Assembly: GCF_900112105.1 (NCBI RefSeq)
Contig: NZ_FOKV01000002.1
Coordinates: forward strand, 124,001 to 188,000
Reading direction: 5' to 3'
DNA length: 64,000 bases
DNA from: Zunongwangia mangrovi
GTDB taxonomy: Bacteria > Bacteroidota > Bacteroidia > Flavobacteriales > Flavobacteriaceae
The position numbers and the translations under genes are program-made. Positions 41,955 to 50,621 of the stretch are shown here, piece after piece. Every line of letters starts with the position of its first letter. The stretch's first letter is position 1. The notes below the pieces were generated by a model, which did no database searches, had not been told where the DNA came from, and saw nothing but the letters and a program-made list of their open reading frames with translations.

Positions 41955-44678
41955 TTGCAAACAAATATACCCAATATACTTTTTTGCTGTATTTTTCTAT
42001 TGTTCTCCAGCGCCTTTTTGCAGGCTCAGGAAATAGAACAAAATCAAAGTATTAGGATAGAAGCTAAAAAAGATTCACTGGTAATGGTGAGTACTTTACC
42101 ATTTGCCGAGATGGTAAGAACCCAGGATAGTATTCTTGGTCTTTTTGAGAGAGATTCTTTAAAGCAGCCGCAACAAAACCGCATGATCACAGATGTGGTA
42201 AAGTATAAAGCTACAGATTACATGCGGCTTAGCAATAGCGAAAAGAAAATGTACCTCTATAACGAGGCGCAGGTTATTTACCAGGATATGACCATCGATG
42301 CGGGTTATATAATTATCGATAACGAAAAAAATGAAGTTTATGCCTACGGAATAGAAGATTCTACAGGCGCATACGTGCAAACGCCTGTTTTTACCCAGGC
42401 AAACAGAACCGTAGAACCAGATTCTATTCGGTTTAATTTCGATACTGAAAGGGCTTTGGTCTATAATTCCAGAACCCAGGAAGCTTCATTTAATGTTAAG
42501 GGACAGGTGACAAAGAGAGAAAATGATTCGGTTTACTTCATGAAGAATGTACGTTTTACCACTTCTGAAAATGTCGATGATCCCGAATATTATTTCTATG
42601 CCCGAAAAATAAAATTTGTTCCAGACAAGAAGATCGTCTCGGGGCTTGTGAATATGTATATCGCCGATATTCCAACACCATTAGGTTTGCCTTTTGGATA
42701 TTTCCCGCTTACAGAAGAGCGTACTTCAGGTTTTATTATTCCGTCTTTTGGAGATAGCCAGCAAGGTTATTTTTTACAAAATGGTGGTTATTATTTTGCT
42801 TTAAGTGATTATGCCGATCTTTTAGCGGTTGGAGATTATTACACTAATGGTAGTTATGCCATGCGTTTGGAATCCAGTTATACAAAAAGGTATAAATTTA
42901 GAGGTAATTTTAGTTTTAGATACGAAAGACAATATAACAGCGAAAGGGGTTTCCCAGACTTCTCAGAGAGTTCTGTTTACAATATTAGATGGTCTCACAG
43001 CCAGGATGCAAAAGCGAGCCCATCTTCACGATTCTCGGCTTCAGTAAACCTGGGGAGTAGTAACTATTATCAACAATCTGTAAACCAGAGTAACACCGCA
43101 AACTTTTTAAATAACACACTAAGTTCTTCAGTTTCTTATAATAAAACATTTGAAAGTACTCCCGGTGTAAACTTTAGCCTTACCGCTACGCATAGTCAGA
43201 ATACAAATACCGGTGAAATTAACATGACGCTTCCGACTTTGCAGGCCAGTATAGACAGGATCTACCCCTTTGCGCCTAAAGGAGGTTCAAAGAAAGGGAT
43301 CATTCAGAATATTAACCTTCAATATAATTTAAGGGCTGAAAATAGATTCAACACCACAGATTCTCTTTTCTTTCAGCCCGAAATGTTTAATGATGCCGTA
43401 ATGGGAGCGCAACACAGCATTCCGCTTTCAACGAACTTCAAAATATTTCAATATTTTAGTGTAAGTGCCAGTACGAATTTTGAAGAGAACTGGGTTTTTA
43501 AAACTTTTGAAAGATCGTACGATCCGGCAACCAATAGGGAAGTTATCGATACCATTAGCGGTTTTGATTCTTATCGTACTTATAACTTCAACTCAAGTAT
43601 TGGTACAACTTTATATGGTCGTAAGGATTTTGGTAAAGACAGCAAGATACAGGCCATTCGCCACGTAATGCGACCTTCTATTAGCTACGGAATTAATCCC
43701 GCTTTCGACCAATATTACGATACTTATGAGCGTAGATCTTTAACAGACGGACTCACAGAATTAGTTGAGTATTCTCGTTTTACGGGAACGCTCTACGGTG
43801 CTCCTAGTCAGAATTATTCAAGCTCCATAGGTTTCAGTATTAGTAACGTACTTGAAGCGAAAGTCAGGGATAAAGACAGTACGGCTACAGAGCCCAAAAA
43901 GATAAAATTGTTAAACAATTTCAATTTAAGCACTTCCTATAACCTGGCAGCAGATTCGTTAAATCTTGCTCCGATTTCTGTTCGTGGTGGTATTCCAATC
44001 GTACAAAACAAGCTGGACATTAACTTTACCGGTAACCTGGATCCTTATGCGCTAAATAATAGTAACCAGCGTATCGACAAACTTAATATTGCTAATGGTG
44101 GAAGTTTATTTAGGCTAACCAATGCCAACGTAAGTTTTGGCTATTCGTTCTCGAGTAAGGATTTTGCTGATAAAGACGATGAAAATGAGGATGAGATGGA
44201 TAATGAATCTAAACGGAATGGTGGTCGCCCCGATGATCTCTTCGGAAAAAACACCGATCTGGATGGAAATCTTTATGAAGATGAAGATCCCTTTGAAGGT
44301 AAAGAGGATAAAAAGAATAAAGAATGGTACAATTATAAAATTCCTTGGGATATACGTTTATCATATACCATGACCTATAGTAACCAGCAACGACAAAGTG
44401 AAATAACATCACATTCTATTATGTTTTCTGGTGATGTAGAATTATCACCAAAATGGAATATTGGTGCTTCCTCTGGTTTTGATCTTAGAGAACGCGGATT
44501 TACTTACACGCAACTTCGATTTCAGAGAGATCTAGATAGTTGGCGTATGAGTTTTAGCTGGGTTCCTTTTAGTGCACGTAGATCCTGGAATTTCTTTATC
44601 GGTATAAAAGCTTCTATGCTTAGCGACATAAAATATGATAAGCGTAGACAACCAACTAGAGCCATTGGAAGAAATTAA
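41955..44678 (+). CDS. LPS-assembly outer-membrane protein LptD-like
   Basis: A 907-residue protein related to LptD/OstA. After a signal peptide (hydrophobic ILFCCIFLLFSSAFLQAQ, about residues 8-25), an OstA-like beta-jellyroll occupies about 60-220 (NEAQVIYQDMTIDAGYIIIDNE, NDSVYFMKNVRFTTSEN). The rest is a large barrel rich in aromatic strands; an acidic loop (DEDPFEGKEDKKNKEW) interrupts it near 780. The start is TTG at 41955; the frame is open back to 41889 without ATG, GTG or TTG, and residues there (KPFFTKIVFKAL) would supply the positive charges a signal peptide needs, so the true start is uncertain. Confidence 0.85.
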   Translation: MQTNIPNILFCCIFLLFSSAFLQAQEIEQNQSIRIEAKKDSLVMVSTLPFAEMVRTQDSILGLFERDSLKQPQQNRMITDVVKYKATDYMRLSNSEKKMYLYNEAQVIYQDMTIDAGYIIIDNEKNEVYAYGIEDSTGAYVQTPVFTQANRTVEPDSIRFNFDTERALVYNSRTQEASFNVKGQVTKRENDSVYFMKNVRFTTSENVDDPEYYFYARKIKFVPDKKIVSGLVNMYIADIPTPLGLPFGYFPLTEERTSGFIIPSFGDSQQGYFLQNGGYYFALSDYADLLAVGDYYTNGSYAMRLESSYTKRYKFRGNFSFRYERQYNSERGFPDFSESSVYNIRWSHSQDAKASPSSRFSASVNLGSSNYYQQSVNQSNTANFLNNTLSSSVSYNKTFESTPGVNFSLTATHSQNTNTGEINMTLPTLQASIDRIYPFAPKGGSKKGIIQNINLQYNLRAENRFNTTDSLFFQPEMFNDAVMGAQHSIPLSTNFKIFQYFSVSASTNFEENWVFKTFERSYDPATNREVIDTISGFDSYRTYNFNSSIGTTLYGRKDFGKDSKIQAIRHVMRPSISYGINPAFDQYYDTYERRSLTDGLTELVEYSRFTGTLYGAPSQNYSSSIGFSISNVLEAKVRDKDSTATEPKKIKLLNNFNLSTSYNLAADSLNLAPISVRGGIPIVQNKLDINFTGNLDPYALNNSNQRIDKLNIANGGSLFRLTNANVSFGYSFSSKDFADKDDENEDEMDNESKRNGGRPDDLFGKNTDLDGNLYEDEDPFEGKEDKKNKEWYNYKIPWDIRLSYTMTYSNQQRQSEITSHSIMFSGDVELSPKWNIGASSGFDLRERGFTYTQLRFQRDLDSWRMSFSWVPFSARRSWNFFIGIKASMLSDIKYDKRRQPTRAIGRN

Positions 44679-44695
44679 ACCAAATAAACCTAAAT

Positions 44696-45082
44696 ATGAA
44701 TAAAGAGATCATTAAAACAGATAAAGCTCCTGCTCCTATCGGGCCTTATAATCAAGCCGTAAAAACCGGAAATATGGTTTTTATATCTGGGCAGATTGCT
44801 ATTAATCCTGCAACAGGGGAATTAGAAACCGGAGATTTGGAAACCGAAACCAAACTCGTTATGGAAAATCTAAAAGCTATTCTTGCTGAAGCTAATTGTA
44901 CTTTTGAAAATGTAATTAAAACATCGATTTTCATTAGTGACATGAATAACTTTGGAAAGATCAATGAAATCTACGGAACTTACTTTGAAGCAGCAACAGC
45001 ACCAGCAAGAGAAACCGTTGAAGTTGCCAATCTTCCTAAATTTGTAAATGTAGAAATTAGCGCGATTGCGGTGATCGACTAA
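44696..45082 (+). CDS. RidA-family reactive intermediate deaminase
   Basis: A 128-residue YjgF/YER057c/UK114 protein that hydrolyses enamine/imine intermediates from PLP enzymes. The signature runs from APIGPYNQAVKTGNMVFISG at the N-terminus through GDLETETKLVMENLKAIL to RETVEVANLP (catalytic Arg) and VNVEISAIAVID at the end. Length is standard. It begins 18 bases after lptD and is probably cotranscribed. Confidence 0.95.
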   Translation: MNKEIIKTDKAPAPIGPYNQAVKTGNMVFISGQIAINPATGELETGDLETETKLVMENLKAILAEANCTFENVIKTSIFISDMNNFGKINEIYGTYFEAATAPARETVEVANLPKFVNVEISAIAVID

Positions 45083-45116
45083 ATTTAAAAGGAATAAAAT
45101 TACTCTTAAATTATAC

Positions 45117-45168
45117 AATATCGGCTATAAGCGATCTCTATTTTTTGTGATCATTTATAGCCGATATT
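45117..45168. terminator. Long inverted repeat between ridA and a dead gene
   Basis: AATATCGGCTATAA (45117-45130) pairs perfectly with TTATAGCCGATATT (45155-45168) around a 24-base loop that can form a short inner GATC stem. No long T-run follows, so it is a weaker terminator candidate than others here. Confidence 0.55.
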
Positions 45169-45176
45169 TGTTATTT

Positions 45177-45623
45177 TCAAACCTGTTTTTCTGAAATCTC
45201 TTTAAGCTTATTTAGGACTTAATCCTAGGTGTTATTGAAAAAATCAGGATATCCTTCTGCAGCATCTGTATCTACAATTACGATAATTTTATCATCTTTT
45301 TCAGCAAAAAAATAACTTTCTAGTCCGTCTGCCTATTTTTTAACCTCTTCGCCCTCTGTTATTTCCTTATCTCCGTCAAAAATTCCATATTACCGAATAG
45401 AAACGAAGCTCAAGGGTCTATTTCCAGCAATTTTAGAACTTATTTCAACGTGTTTTCCGTCTTTATCTATCCCAAGAAAATGCATTTTAGATCCTTTTTC
45501 CCAACTTCCTTTTATAAATAGAAGTACTCTTAATTCGGCAGTCCATTTTTGCTGAATTTTAATCGTTTTTATAGACTTTTTCTTCCGATGCGTTAATCAG
45601 TTTTTGATATTTTGCTATTTCAT
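45177..45623 (-). pseudogene. Decayed SRPBCC/AHSA1-family gene
   Basis: On the minus strand one frame spells an AHSA1/SRPBCC protein through several stops: QKWTAELRVLLFIKGSWEKG, HFLGIDKDGKHVEISSKI, then stop (45390-45392), YGIFDGDKEITEGEEVKK, stop (45333-45335), ADGLESYFFAEKD, IIVIVDTDAAEGYPDFFNNT, stop (45225-45227), D, stop (45219-45221), VLNKLKEISEKQV and the natural TGA (45177-45179). The start (KLINASEEKVYKND) is in another frame, so a frameshift lies near 45565. Two of the stops fall where the family has Trp. With an ATG near 45623 the original would be about 149 residues, a normal family length. Confidence 0.88.
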
Positions 45624-45697
45624 AATGATTAATTTGGTTGAAATTTCACTCAATTTTTATCTAATTTCACCCATGTAATAATCTTCAAAACCAAATA

Positions 45698-45727
45698 AAA
45701 AACCTCGAATAGCTTTTCGAGGTTTTT
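45698..45727 (-). terminator. Intrinsic terminator after the aldo/keto reductase gene
   Basis: A 12-bp stem AAAAACCTCGAA / TTCGAGGTTTTT with a six-base loop (45710-45715), 11 bases past the minus-strand stop. Confidence 0.9.
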
Positions 45728-45738
45728 AAGAATAATTT

Positions 45739-46734
45739 TTATTGAAGTATGCTTTCGATCTTCTCTAATTCTGCTGAGGAAAATTCAAGATTGTCTAGAG
45801 CTGCTATATTATCTTCCAGCTGCTTTACTTTACTAACTCCAACCAAAACTGATGTTACTCTTTGATCTTTTAACAACCATGCAACGGCCATTTGCGCTAA
45901 AGTTTGATTTCTGTTGACAGCAATTTCATTTAGCTGCTGAACTTGCTCTACAACTTCAGGTGTGATTTGATTCTTCTGAAGGTGTCCGCTCGCTAAGGCT
46001 GCACGAGAATTTTCAGGAATTCCGTCAAGATACTTATCAGTCAAGATTCCTTGCTGTAAAGGTGAAAATACGATACTTCCTACTCCCACTTTTTCTAGCG
46101 TATCTAATAGTCCGTCTTCTTCAACCCAACGATCCATCATATTATACCTTGGCTGATGAATTAAAAACGGAGTTCCCATTTCCTTCAAAATAGCTGCTGC
46201 TTTTGCAGTTCTTTCCGCAGGATAATTAGATACCCCAACATACAATGCTTTTCCACTTCTTACAATTTGATCTAAAGCACCCATTGTTTCCTCTAAAGGC
46301 GTGTCTGGATCTGGACGATGGTGATAAAATACATCTACATAATCTAAACCCATCCTTTGTAAAGACTGATCTAAACTGGCTATTAAATATTTTCTTGAAC
46401 CAAAATTACCATAAGGTCCAGGCCACATATCATATCCTGCTTTAGAAGAAATGATCAATTCATCTCGATATTGCTTAAAATCTTCAGCAAAAATTTTCCC
46501 GAAGTTCTTTTCCGCTGTTCCGTATGGCGGACCGTAATTATTTGCAAGATCAAAATGTGTGATACCATTATCAAAAGCTGTTCTTAGAATTGCTCTGGAG
46601 TTTTCAAAATCATCTACATCGCCAAAGTTATGCCACAGCCCTAGTGAGATCATTGGTAGATTTATTCCGCTTTTACCACAGCGGCGATATTTCATTATAT
46701 CATATCGATTTTCTTTTGCCTTATAATTTCCCAT
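45739..46734 (-). CDS. Aldo/keto reductase (YghZ/Kv-beta-like)
   Basis: A 331-residue NADPH-dependent oxidoreductase. The N-terminal ENRYDIMKYRRCGKSGINLP and LGLWHNFGD match the YghZ (L-glyceraldehyde 3-phosphate reductase) branch, which supports the ATG at 46734 rather than the internal Met. Catalytic residues are in FDLANNYGPPYG (Asp, Tyr) with the later Lys in IISSKAGY and His in VFYHHRPDPDTP. NADPH contacts appear in SPLQQGILTDKYL and VGVSKVKQLEDNI. It may detoxify methylglyoxal or reduce glyceraldehyde phosphates. It has its own terminator. Confidence 0.93.
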   Translation of the reverse strand: MGNYKAKENRYDIMKYRRCGKSGINLPMISLGLWHNFGDVDDFENSRAILRTAFDNGITHFDLANNYGPPYGTAEKNFGKIFAEDFKQYRDELIISSKAGYDMWPGPYGNFGSRKYLIASLDQSLQRMGLDYVDVFYHHRPDPDTPLEETMGALDQIVRSGKALYVGVSNYPAERTAKAAAILKEMGTPFLIHQPRYNMMDRWVEEDGLLDTLEKVGVGSIVFSPLQQGILTDKYLDGIPENSRAALASGHLQKNQITPEVVEQVQQLNEIAVNRNQTLAQMAVAWLLKDQRVTSVLVGVSKVKQLEDNIAALDNLEFSSAELEKIESILQ

Positions 46735-46826
46735 TAAATTCTCAATTTGATAAGCAATCTAGTAATTTTTATGAATTTAGCAGGAATATGCGAGCTTATA
46801 AATCAATTTAAAATTTGATATTTTAA

Positions 46827-46904
46827 ATGAGGTTTTACTCGGTAATCGAGATAAATGCTCGGAGGCTTGCCTCGATACAAATAAAATTAAAAAAAACACC
46901 TCAT
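46827..46904. repeat. Folded palindromic element in spacer
   Basis: ATGAGG (46827-46832) pairs with CCTCAT (46899-46904). Inside lie two hairpins, CTCG-GTAAT-CGAG (46838-46850) and GAGGC-TT-GCCTC (46862-46873). The G+C-rich stems stand out in an AT-rich spacer and resemble a single REP-like element or a decayed terminator. Confidence 0.45.
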
Positions 46905-47011
46905 GCCTTGCCTTTAGATGGTTTACTAAATCTCTCTTCAATGTAAATATTTAGTTAATCCTAAGTATATGTTGAGTGAAATCTATTTCTTTGCAAGAAA
47001 AATTTAAACAA

Positions 47012-47899
47012 ATGAAATTGAAAAGCTTTACCCAAAAGCTCCTCTTTCACAGCTTGATATTTATTTTAACGATAACTATTGGAAACGCTCAGGAAGGAAG
47101 TCCTGTTTTTAATGCTGAATTCAATAATCCCGATGCTACGACCTGGGAAACTCTAAAAGGTGACGCTGAACTAATGTTCGGCGGATTAAAATATACTTAC
47201 ACAAGACCATTTCATTGGGAGGATGATGATATAGGATTATTTCTAGGTACGGCAATTGGTACCGCTGGATTAAATCTATTAGACCAGGAAGCTTATCGTT
47301 TCTTCATAAGACAAGAAGAACAGGTTCCTGGAGTTATACAGGAATTTGGCTGGTATTTTGGAAGTCCACAAAACAACTACGGAGTTACCGGAGCGATTTA
47401 TTTAACGGGATTACTAACCAAAAACCCAAAGATTAGAAGAACAGGAATTCTTATGATTTCTGCTGCTAGTGCTGCAGGCTTAATTCAAACAATTTCTAAG
47501 AACGTCGCCGGAAGAGCAAGACCTGGTGATGGTCGTGGAAGATTGTCATTCAAACCATTTTCTAAAGAAGGAACGTATCACTCTTTTCCTTCAGGACACA
47601 CAATTTTATCTTTTACCACTTTCTACGCTTTAAGTAAGCAATTTGAAAGTCCGTGGGTAAAAGCTGGTCTTTATCTTGGCGGACTGGTATCTCCTGTATC
47701 CAGATTATGGCGTGGTGCACATTGGTTAACCGATGTGGCTTTAAGTATGGCATTAACGATTGCTGTGGTAGATTCTGTTGATAAATATTTGGATCAGCAA
47801 ACTCTTATGCGAAACAATCCAGAACTTAGAAAAGAAACAAAAATTAGCTGGCGCTTACAAATGGGAGCCGGCACAATAGGTGTTGTGGGAAGGTTTTAG
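47012..47899 (+). CDS. PAP2-family membrane phosphatase
   Basis: A protein of 295 residues from ATG 47012, which opens a signal-like hydrophobic N-terminus ending GNAQE (a GTG-started frame would add 12 residues). The three PAP2 motifs are KNVAGRARPGDG, FPSGHTILSF and SRLWRGAHWLTD. These catalyse phosphate removal from lipid phosphates such as phosphatidate or undecaprenyl pyrophosphate. Only about four helices are evident, fewer than the usual six. The enzyme is followed 27 bases later by a nucleotidase. Substrate not determinable. Confidence 0.9.
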   Translation: MKLKSFTQKLLFHSLIFILTITIGNAQEGSPVFNAEFNNPDATTWETLKGDAELMFGGLKYTYTRPFHWEDDDIGLFLGTAIGTAGLNLLDQEAYRFFIRQEEQVPGVIQEFGWYFGSPQNNYGVTGAIYLTGLLTKNPKIRRTGILMISAASAAGLIQTISKNVAGRARPGDGRGRLSFKPFSKEGTYHSFPSGHTILSFTTFYALSKQFESPWVKAGLYLGGLVSPVSRLWRGAHWLTDVALSMALTIAVVDSVDKYLDQQTLMRNNPELRKETKISWRLQMGAGTIGVVGRF

Positions 47900-47926
47900 C
47901 TTTCGTACATTGCCAAAAACTCTTGA

Positions 47927-48457
47927 ATGAAAAAAGAATCCATTGCCATCGATATGGATGGCGTTATGGCAGATGTAGAAACACATTTTCTAAACTGGTA
48001 TAACAAAGAATATCAGGATAAGTTAACGCACGAAGATCTAAAGGGAAAGACTGAAGCTAAAGCTTTTCCTGTAAAAGGAATTATTAGAAAATATGCAAAT
48101 ACTCCCGGTTTTTTTGGAACTGTTCCCGTGATGGATGGCGCTGTTGAAGCAGTTAAAAAGTTACAAGAAAAATACGACGTTTATGTAGTTTCAGCTGCAA
48201 TGGAATTTCCCAAAAGTTTGATCGAAAAACGAAACTGGCTTCAAAATCATTTTCCATTTATAGACTGGCGTAATATTGTTTTATGCGGAAATAAACACAT
48301 CATCAAAACGCATTATATGATCGATGATCATCCCAAAAACTTAGATCCGTTTAAAGGAGAAACTCTTTTATATGAAGCTTTTCATAACCTGAAGGTAAAA
48401 AATCATTCGAGAGCAAAAAATTGGGATGATGTGTTACATTTCTTTGAAATTGATTAG
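47927..48457 (+). CDS. 5'(3')-deoxyribonucleotidase-like HAD phosphatase
   Basis: A 176-residue HAD-superfamily protein. Motif I is AIDMDGVMADVE (nucleophile Asp), motif II is in VVSAAMEFP and the Lys/Asp positions are NKHIIKTHYMIDDHPKNL. The pattern matches the NT5C group, which dephosphorylates deoxynucleoside monophosphates and balances dNTP pools. The length is close to bacterial homologues. It probably shares a transcript with the PAP2 gene. Confidence 0.9.
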   Translation: MKKESIAIDMDGVMADVETHFLNWYNKEYQDKLTHEDLKGKTEAKAFPVKGIIRKYANTPGFFGTVPVMDGAVEAVKKLQEKYDVYVVSAAMEFPKSLIEKRNWLQNHFPFIDWRNIVLCGNKHIIKTHYMIDDHPKNLDPFKGETLLYEAFHNLKVKNHSRAKNWDDVLHFFEID

Positions 48458-48498
48458 GTTTAAGAAACCAAATATAAAATAATATCCGATAATCTTTT

Positions 48499-49143
48499 TT
48501 AAAGAAAAAAGCCTATCCCTAAATCCACAACTATTGCGTCATAACCATCATTTACTTCGTTTATATCAGCGTTGGAGACATGCCTATAACCCAAACGAGA
48601 ATCGATGAAAAGTTTATTTATTTGATAGCTAAAACCCAAAGCTAAATTATCAGAAAAACCTATTCCTTTTTCCATTCTTTCCGTTGTACGTTCGAAGTAG
48701 CCAGGGCCAATACTCGCTAAAAAGTAAAGGCTAGATTTCACTCCAATATTCTTCCTAACAATCATTCCAAAATTCATAACATATTCGTTAAATGTCTTGA
48801 AAGATTGCATTTCTTCTACTCTTTCAATCAAAGGATGCATTCTTCCCACAACATACCGATCACTAGTAAGTTGATGCTTTGTGGTGTTTATTTCTGGCTG
48901 GAAAATAAATTCATAATCGAACAATTGCCCTTGTTTAATCTTATAATAAATTTGAAATTTTCTTAATTGAAACTCGTAAAAATAATCATCATCAGTAAAA
49001 AAAAGATTGTCTACACTTCCAAAACCATAATTGAATCCAAGTTTATAAAACTTTCCTTCGTACGTTTTTGTACTATTTTGGCTGTAAGAATAAAAATAAA
49101 ATAGAATAGTTGAAAATGTGAAAATAATCTTTAGAGCTCTCAA
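48499..49143 (-). CDS. Acyloxyacyl hydrolase (PagL-like lipid A deacylase) family protein
   Basis: A 214-residue exported protein: signal peptide ending FYSYSQN, then a run of barrel strands ending in VDLGIGFFL. The C-terminal motif RHVSNADINEVNDGYD corresponds to the PagL active site, with His and Ser of the H-x-S-N pair in place; the third residue, usually Glu in N-x-G-x-E, is Asp here. PagL enzymes remove the 3-O-acyl chain of lipid A in the outer membrane. Catalysis is plausible, but the substitution and absence of tested Bacteroidota homologues leave doubt. Confidence 0.78.
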   Translation of the reverse strand: MRALKIIFTFSTILFYFYSYSQNSTKTYEGKFYKLGFNYGFGSVDNLFFTDDDYFYEFQLRKFQIYYKIKQGQLFDYEFIFQPEINTTKHQLTSDRYVVGRMHPLIERVEEMQSFKTFNEYVMNFGMIVRKNIGVKSSLYFLASIGPGYFERTTERMEKGIGFSDNLALGFSYQINKLFIDSRLGYRHVSNADINEVNDGYDAIVVDLGIGFFL

Positions 49144-49161
49144 AAATTTAAAGGAATTTAT

Positions 49162-49527
49162 TTATAATGCTTCTATCAAAAGTTTTGCTGTTGCCGGATT
49201 TGTGGCGAGCGGTACATTATGAACATCGCATAGTCGCATCAACATAAAGATATCTGGCTCATGGGGATGTTTATCCATCGGATCTCTAAAGAAGACCACC
49301 ATGTTTACTTTTCCTTCTACTAATCGGCTTGCTATTTGAGCATCACCTCCCAGTGGTCCAGATAATAATTTTTCGACATCAAAACCGGCAGTTTCGGCTT
49401 TACTACCAGTGGTACCTGTAGAGATAAGCCTAATATCCTTAGATTCTAAAACGCTACGATATTCATTTAAGAACTGTACCATTTCAGCTTTCTTCCCATT
49501 ATGGGCAATGATCGCTATTGTTTTCAT
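49162..49527 (-). CDS. mgsA: Methylglyoxal synthase
   Basis: A 121-residue enzyme converting dihydroxyacetone phosphate to methylglyoxal and phosphate. Markers are IAIIAHNGKK at the start, the phosphate loop STGTTG, SGPLGGDAQIA with the catalytic Asp, and FFRDPMDKHPHEPD (His and Asp of the active site; the usual HDPD reads HEPD). It ends ATNPATAKLLIEAL as the family does. It is 10 bases downstream of pfkA, so the two are probably cotranscribed; methylglyoxal synthesis provides a bypass when phosphate is limiting. Confidence 0.94.
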   Translation of the reverse strand: MKTIAIIAHNGKKAEMVQFLNEYRSVLESKDIRLISTGTTGSKAETAGFDVEKLLSGPLGGDAQIASRLVEGKVNMVVFFRDPMDKHPHEPDIFMLMRLCDVHNVPLATNPATAKLLIEAL

Positions 49528-49537
49528 TCAGCAAAAA

Positions 49538-50524
49538 TTAAGTAGATAGAATTTCAGAAATTCTTAAAAGATCTTTATTGATATTAGGTTTTTCATGAAT
49601 TACATCATCTAAAGGACAAGTGATAATATCGTCGTCCTTAAGACCTACCATCACATTCTTTTGACCATCCAGTAATAATTCTACGGCTTTAACCGACATT
49701 CTACTTGCCAGAACACGATCAAAACATGAAGGAATTCCACCACGTTGAATGTGACCCAAAACGGTTACTTTAGCGTCGTAAAATGGTAAATTTTCCTTTA
49801 CATAATCTGCTAACTGAAAAACATTCTTCCCAATTTTATCTCCTTCAGAAACAATTACGATACTGGAACTTTTCCCTGATCTTCTACTCTTTTCTAAAGA
49901 ATCTAATAATCGATCTAATCCCAGGTCCTCTTCAGGAACTAAAATTTCTTCAGCTCCTGCTCCAATTCCGGTATTAAGAGCTATAAAACCAGCGTCACGT
50001 CCCATTACTTCAATAAAAAATAATCGATCGTGAGAACTTGCTGTGTCTCGTATTTTATCTATTGCTTCTACAACGGTATTTAAAGCAGTATCGTAACCTA
50101 TTGTGTGTGACGTTCCGTAAATATCATTATCGATAGTTCCTGGGACACCAATCACAGGAATATCAAATTCGTGGCTGAAGATTTGCCCTCCTGTAAATGT
50201 TCCGTCTCCACCGATAAGTACTAAAGCATCTACTTCTAATTCCTTAAGCGTATCGTAGGCTTTTGCTCTACCTTCTTTTGTCCTGAATTCTTTAGAACGA
50301 GCACTTTTTAAAAATGTGCCTCCTCTATTTATAATATTTCGTACACTACGAGCATCAAGCTCTTCAAAATTTCCATTTATCAAGCCATTATAACCATTGT
50401 AAAAGCCATAACAGCTGATGTGATAATAAGAACATGCTCTTACTACAGCTCGAATAGCAGCATTCATCCCTGGAGCATCTCCTCCCGAAGTTATCACCCC
50501 AATTCGTTTAATTTTTTTACTCAT
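49538..50524 (-). CDS. pfkA: ATP-dependent 6-phosphofructokinase
   Basis: A 328-residue enzyme that phosphorylates fructose 6-phosphate in glycolysis. Visible motifs are GVITSGGDAPGMNAAIRAVV at the N-terminus (ATP loop), IGGDGTFTG (Mg/ATP; the second Gly-Asp-Gly pattern favours ATP over pyrophosphate), the catalytic GTIDNDI and MGRDAGFIAL. LGHIQRGG completes the substrate site. Length and motifs match bacterial PfkA. It is first in the pfkA-mgsA pair. Confidence 0.95.
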   Translation of the reverse strand: MSKKIKRIGVITSGGDAPGMNAAIRAVVRACSYYHISCYGFYNGYNGLINGNFEELDARSVRNIINRGGTFLKSARSKEFRTKEGRAKAYDTLKELEVDALVLIGGDGTFTGGQIFSHEFDIPVIGVPGTIDNDIYGTSHTIGYDTALNTVVEAIDKIRDTASSHDRLFFIEVMGRDAGFIALNTGIGAGAEEILVPEEDLGLDRLLDSLEKSRRSGKSSSIVIVSEGDKIGKNVFQLADYVKENLPFYDAKVTVLGHIQRGGIPSCFDRVLASRMSVKAVELLLDGQKNVMVGLKDDDIITCPLDDVIHEKPNINKDLLRISEILST

Positions 50525-50621
50525 AAGTGTACAATATTTGAATTGTAAAATTACGAAGTATAGCTGAAAATAGTAAGCTAAACGAGGATTAAATTATCTG
50601 AAATTGCTGATTTTTTTAACA

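Noticed and set aside
45177-45623. Stop-codon recoding (TAG or TAA read through) in the SRPBCC-like frame
   Set aside because: Four internal stops of two kinds plus a frameshift, and normal use of TAA/TAG as terminators in neighbouring genes, fit decay rather than recoding.
49538-49977. Genes on the strand opposite to pfkA and to other long genes
   Set aside because: These open frames lie antisense to conserved coding regions, are low in complexity and show no motif, so they are treated as chance frames.
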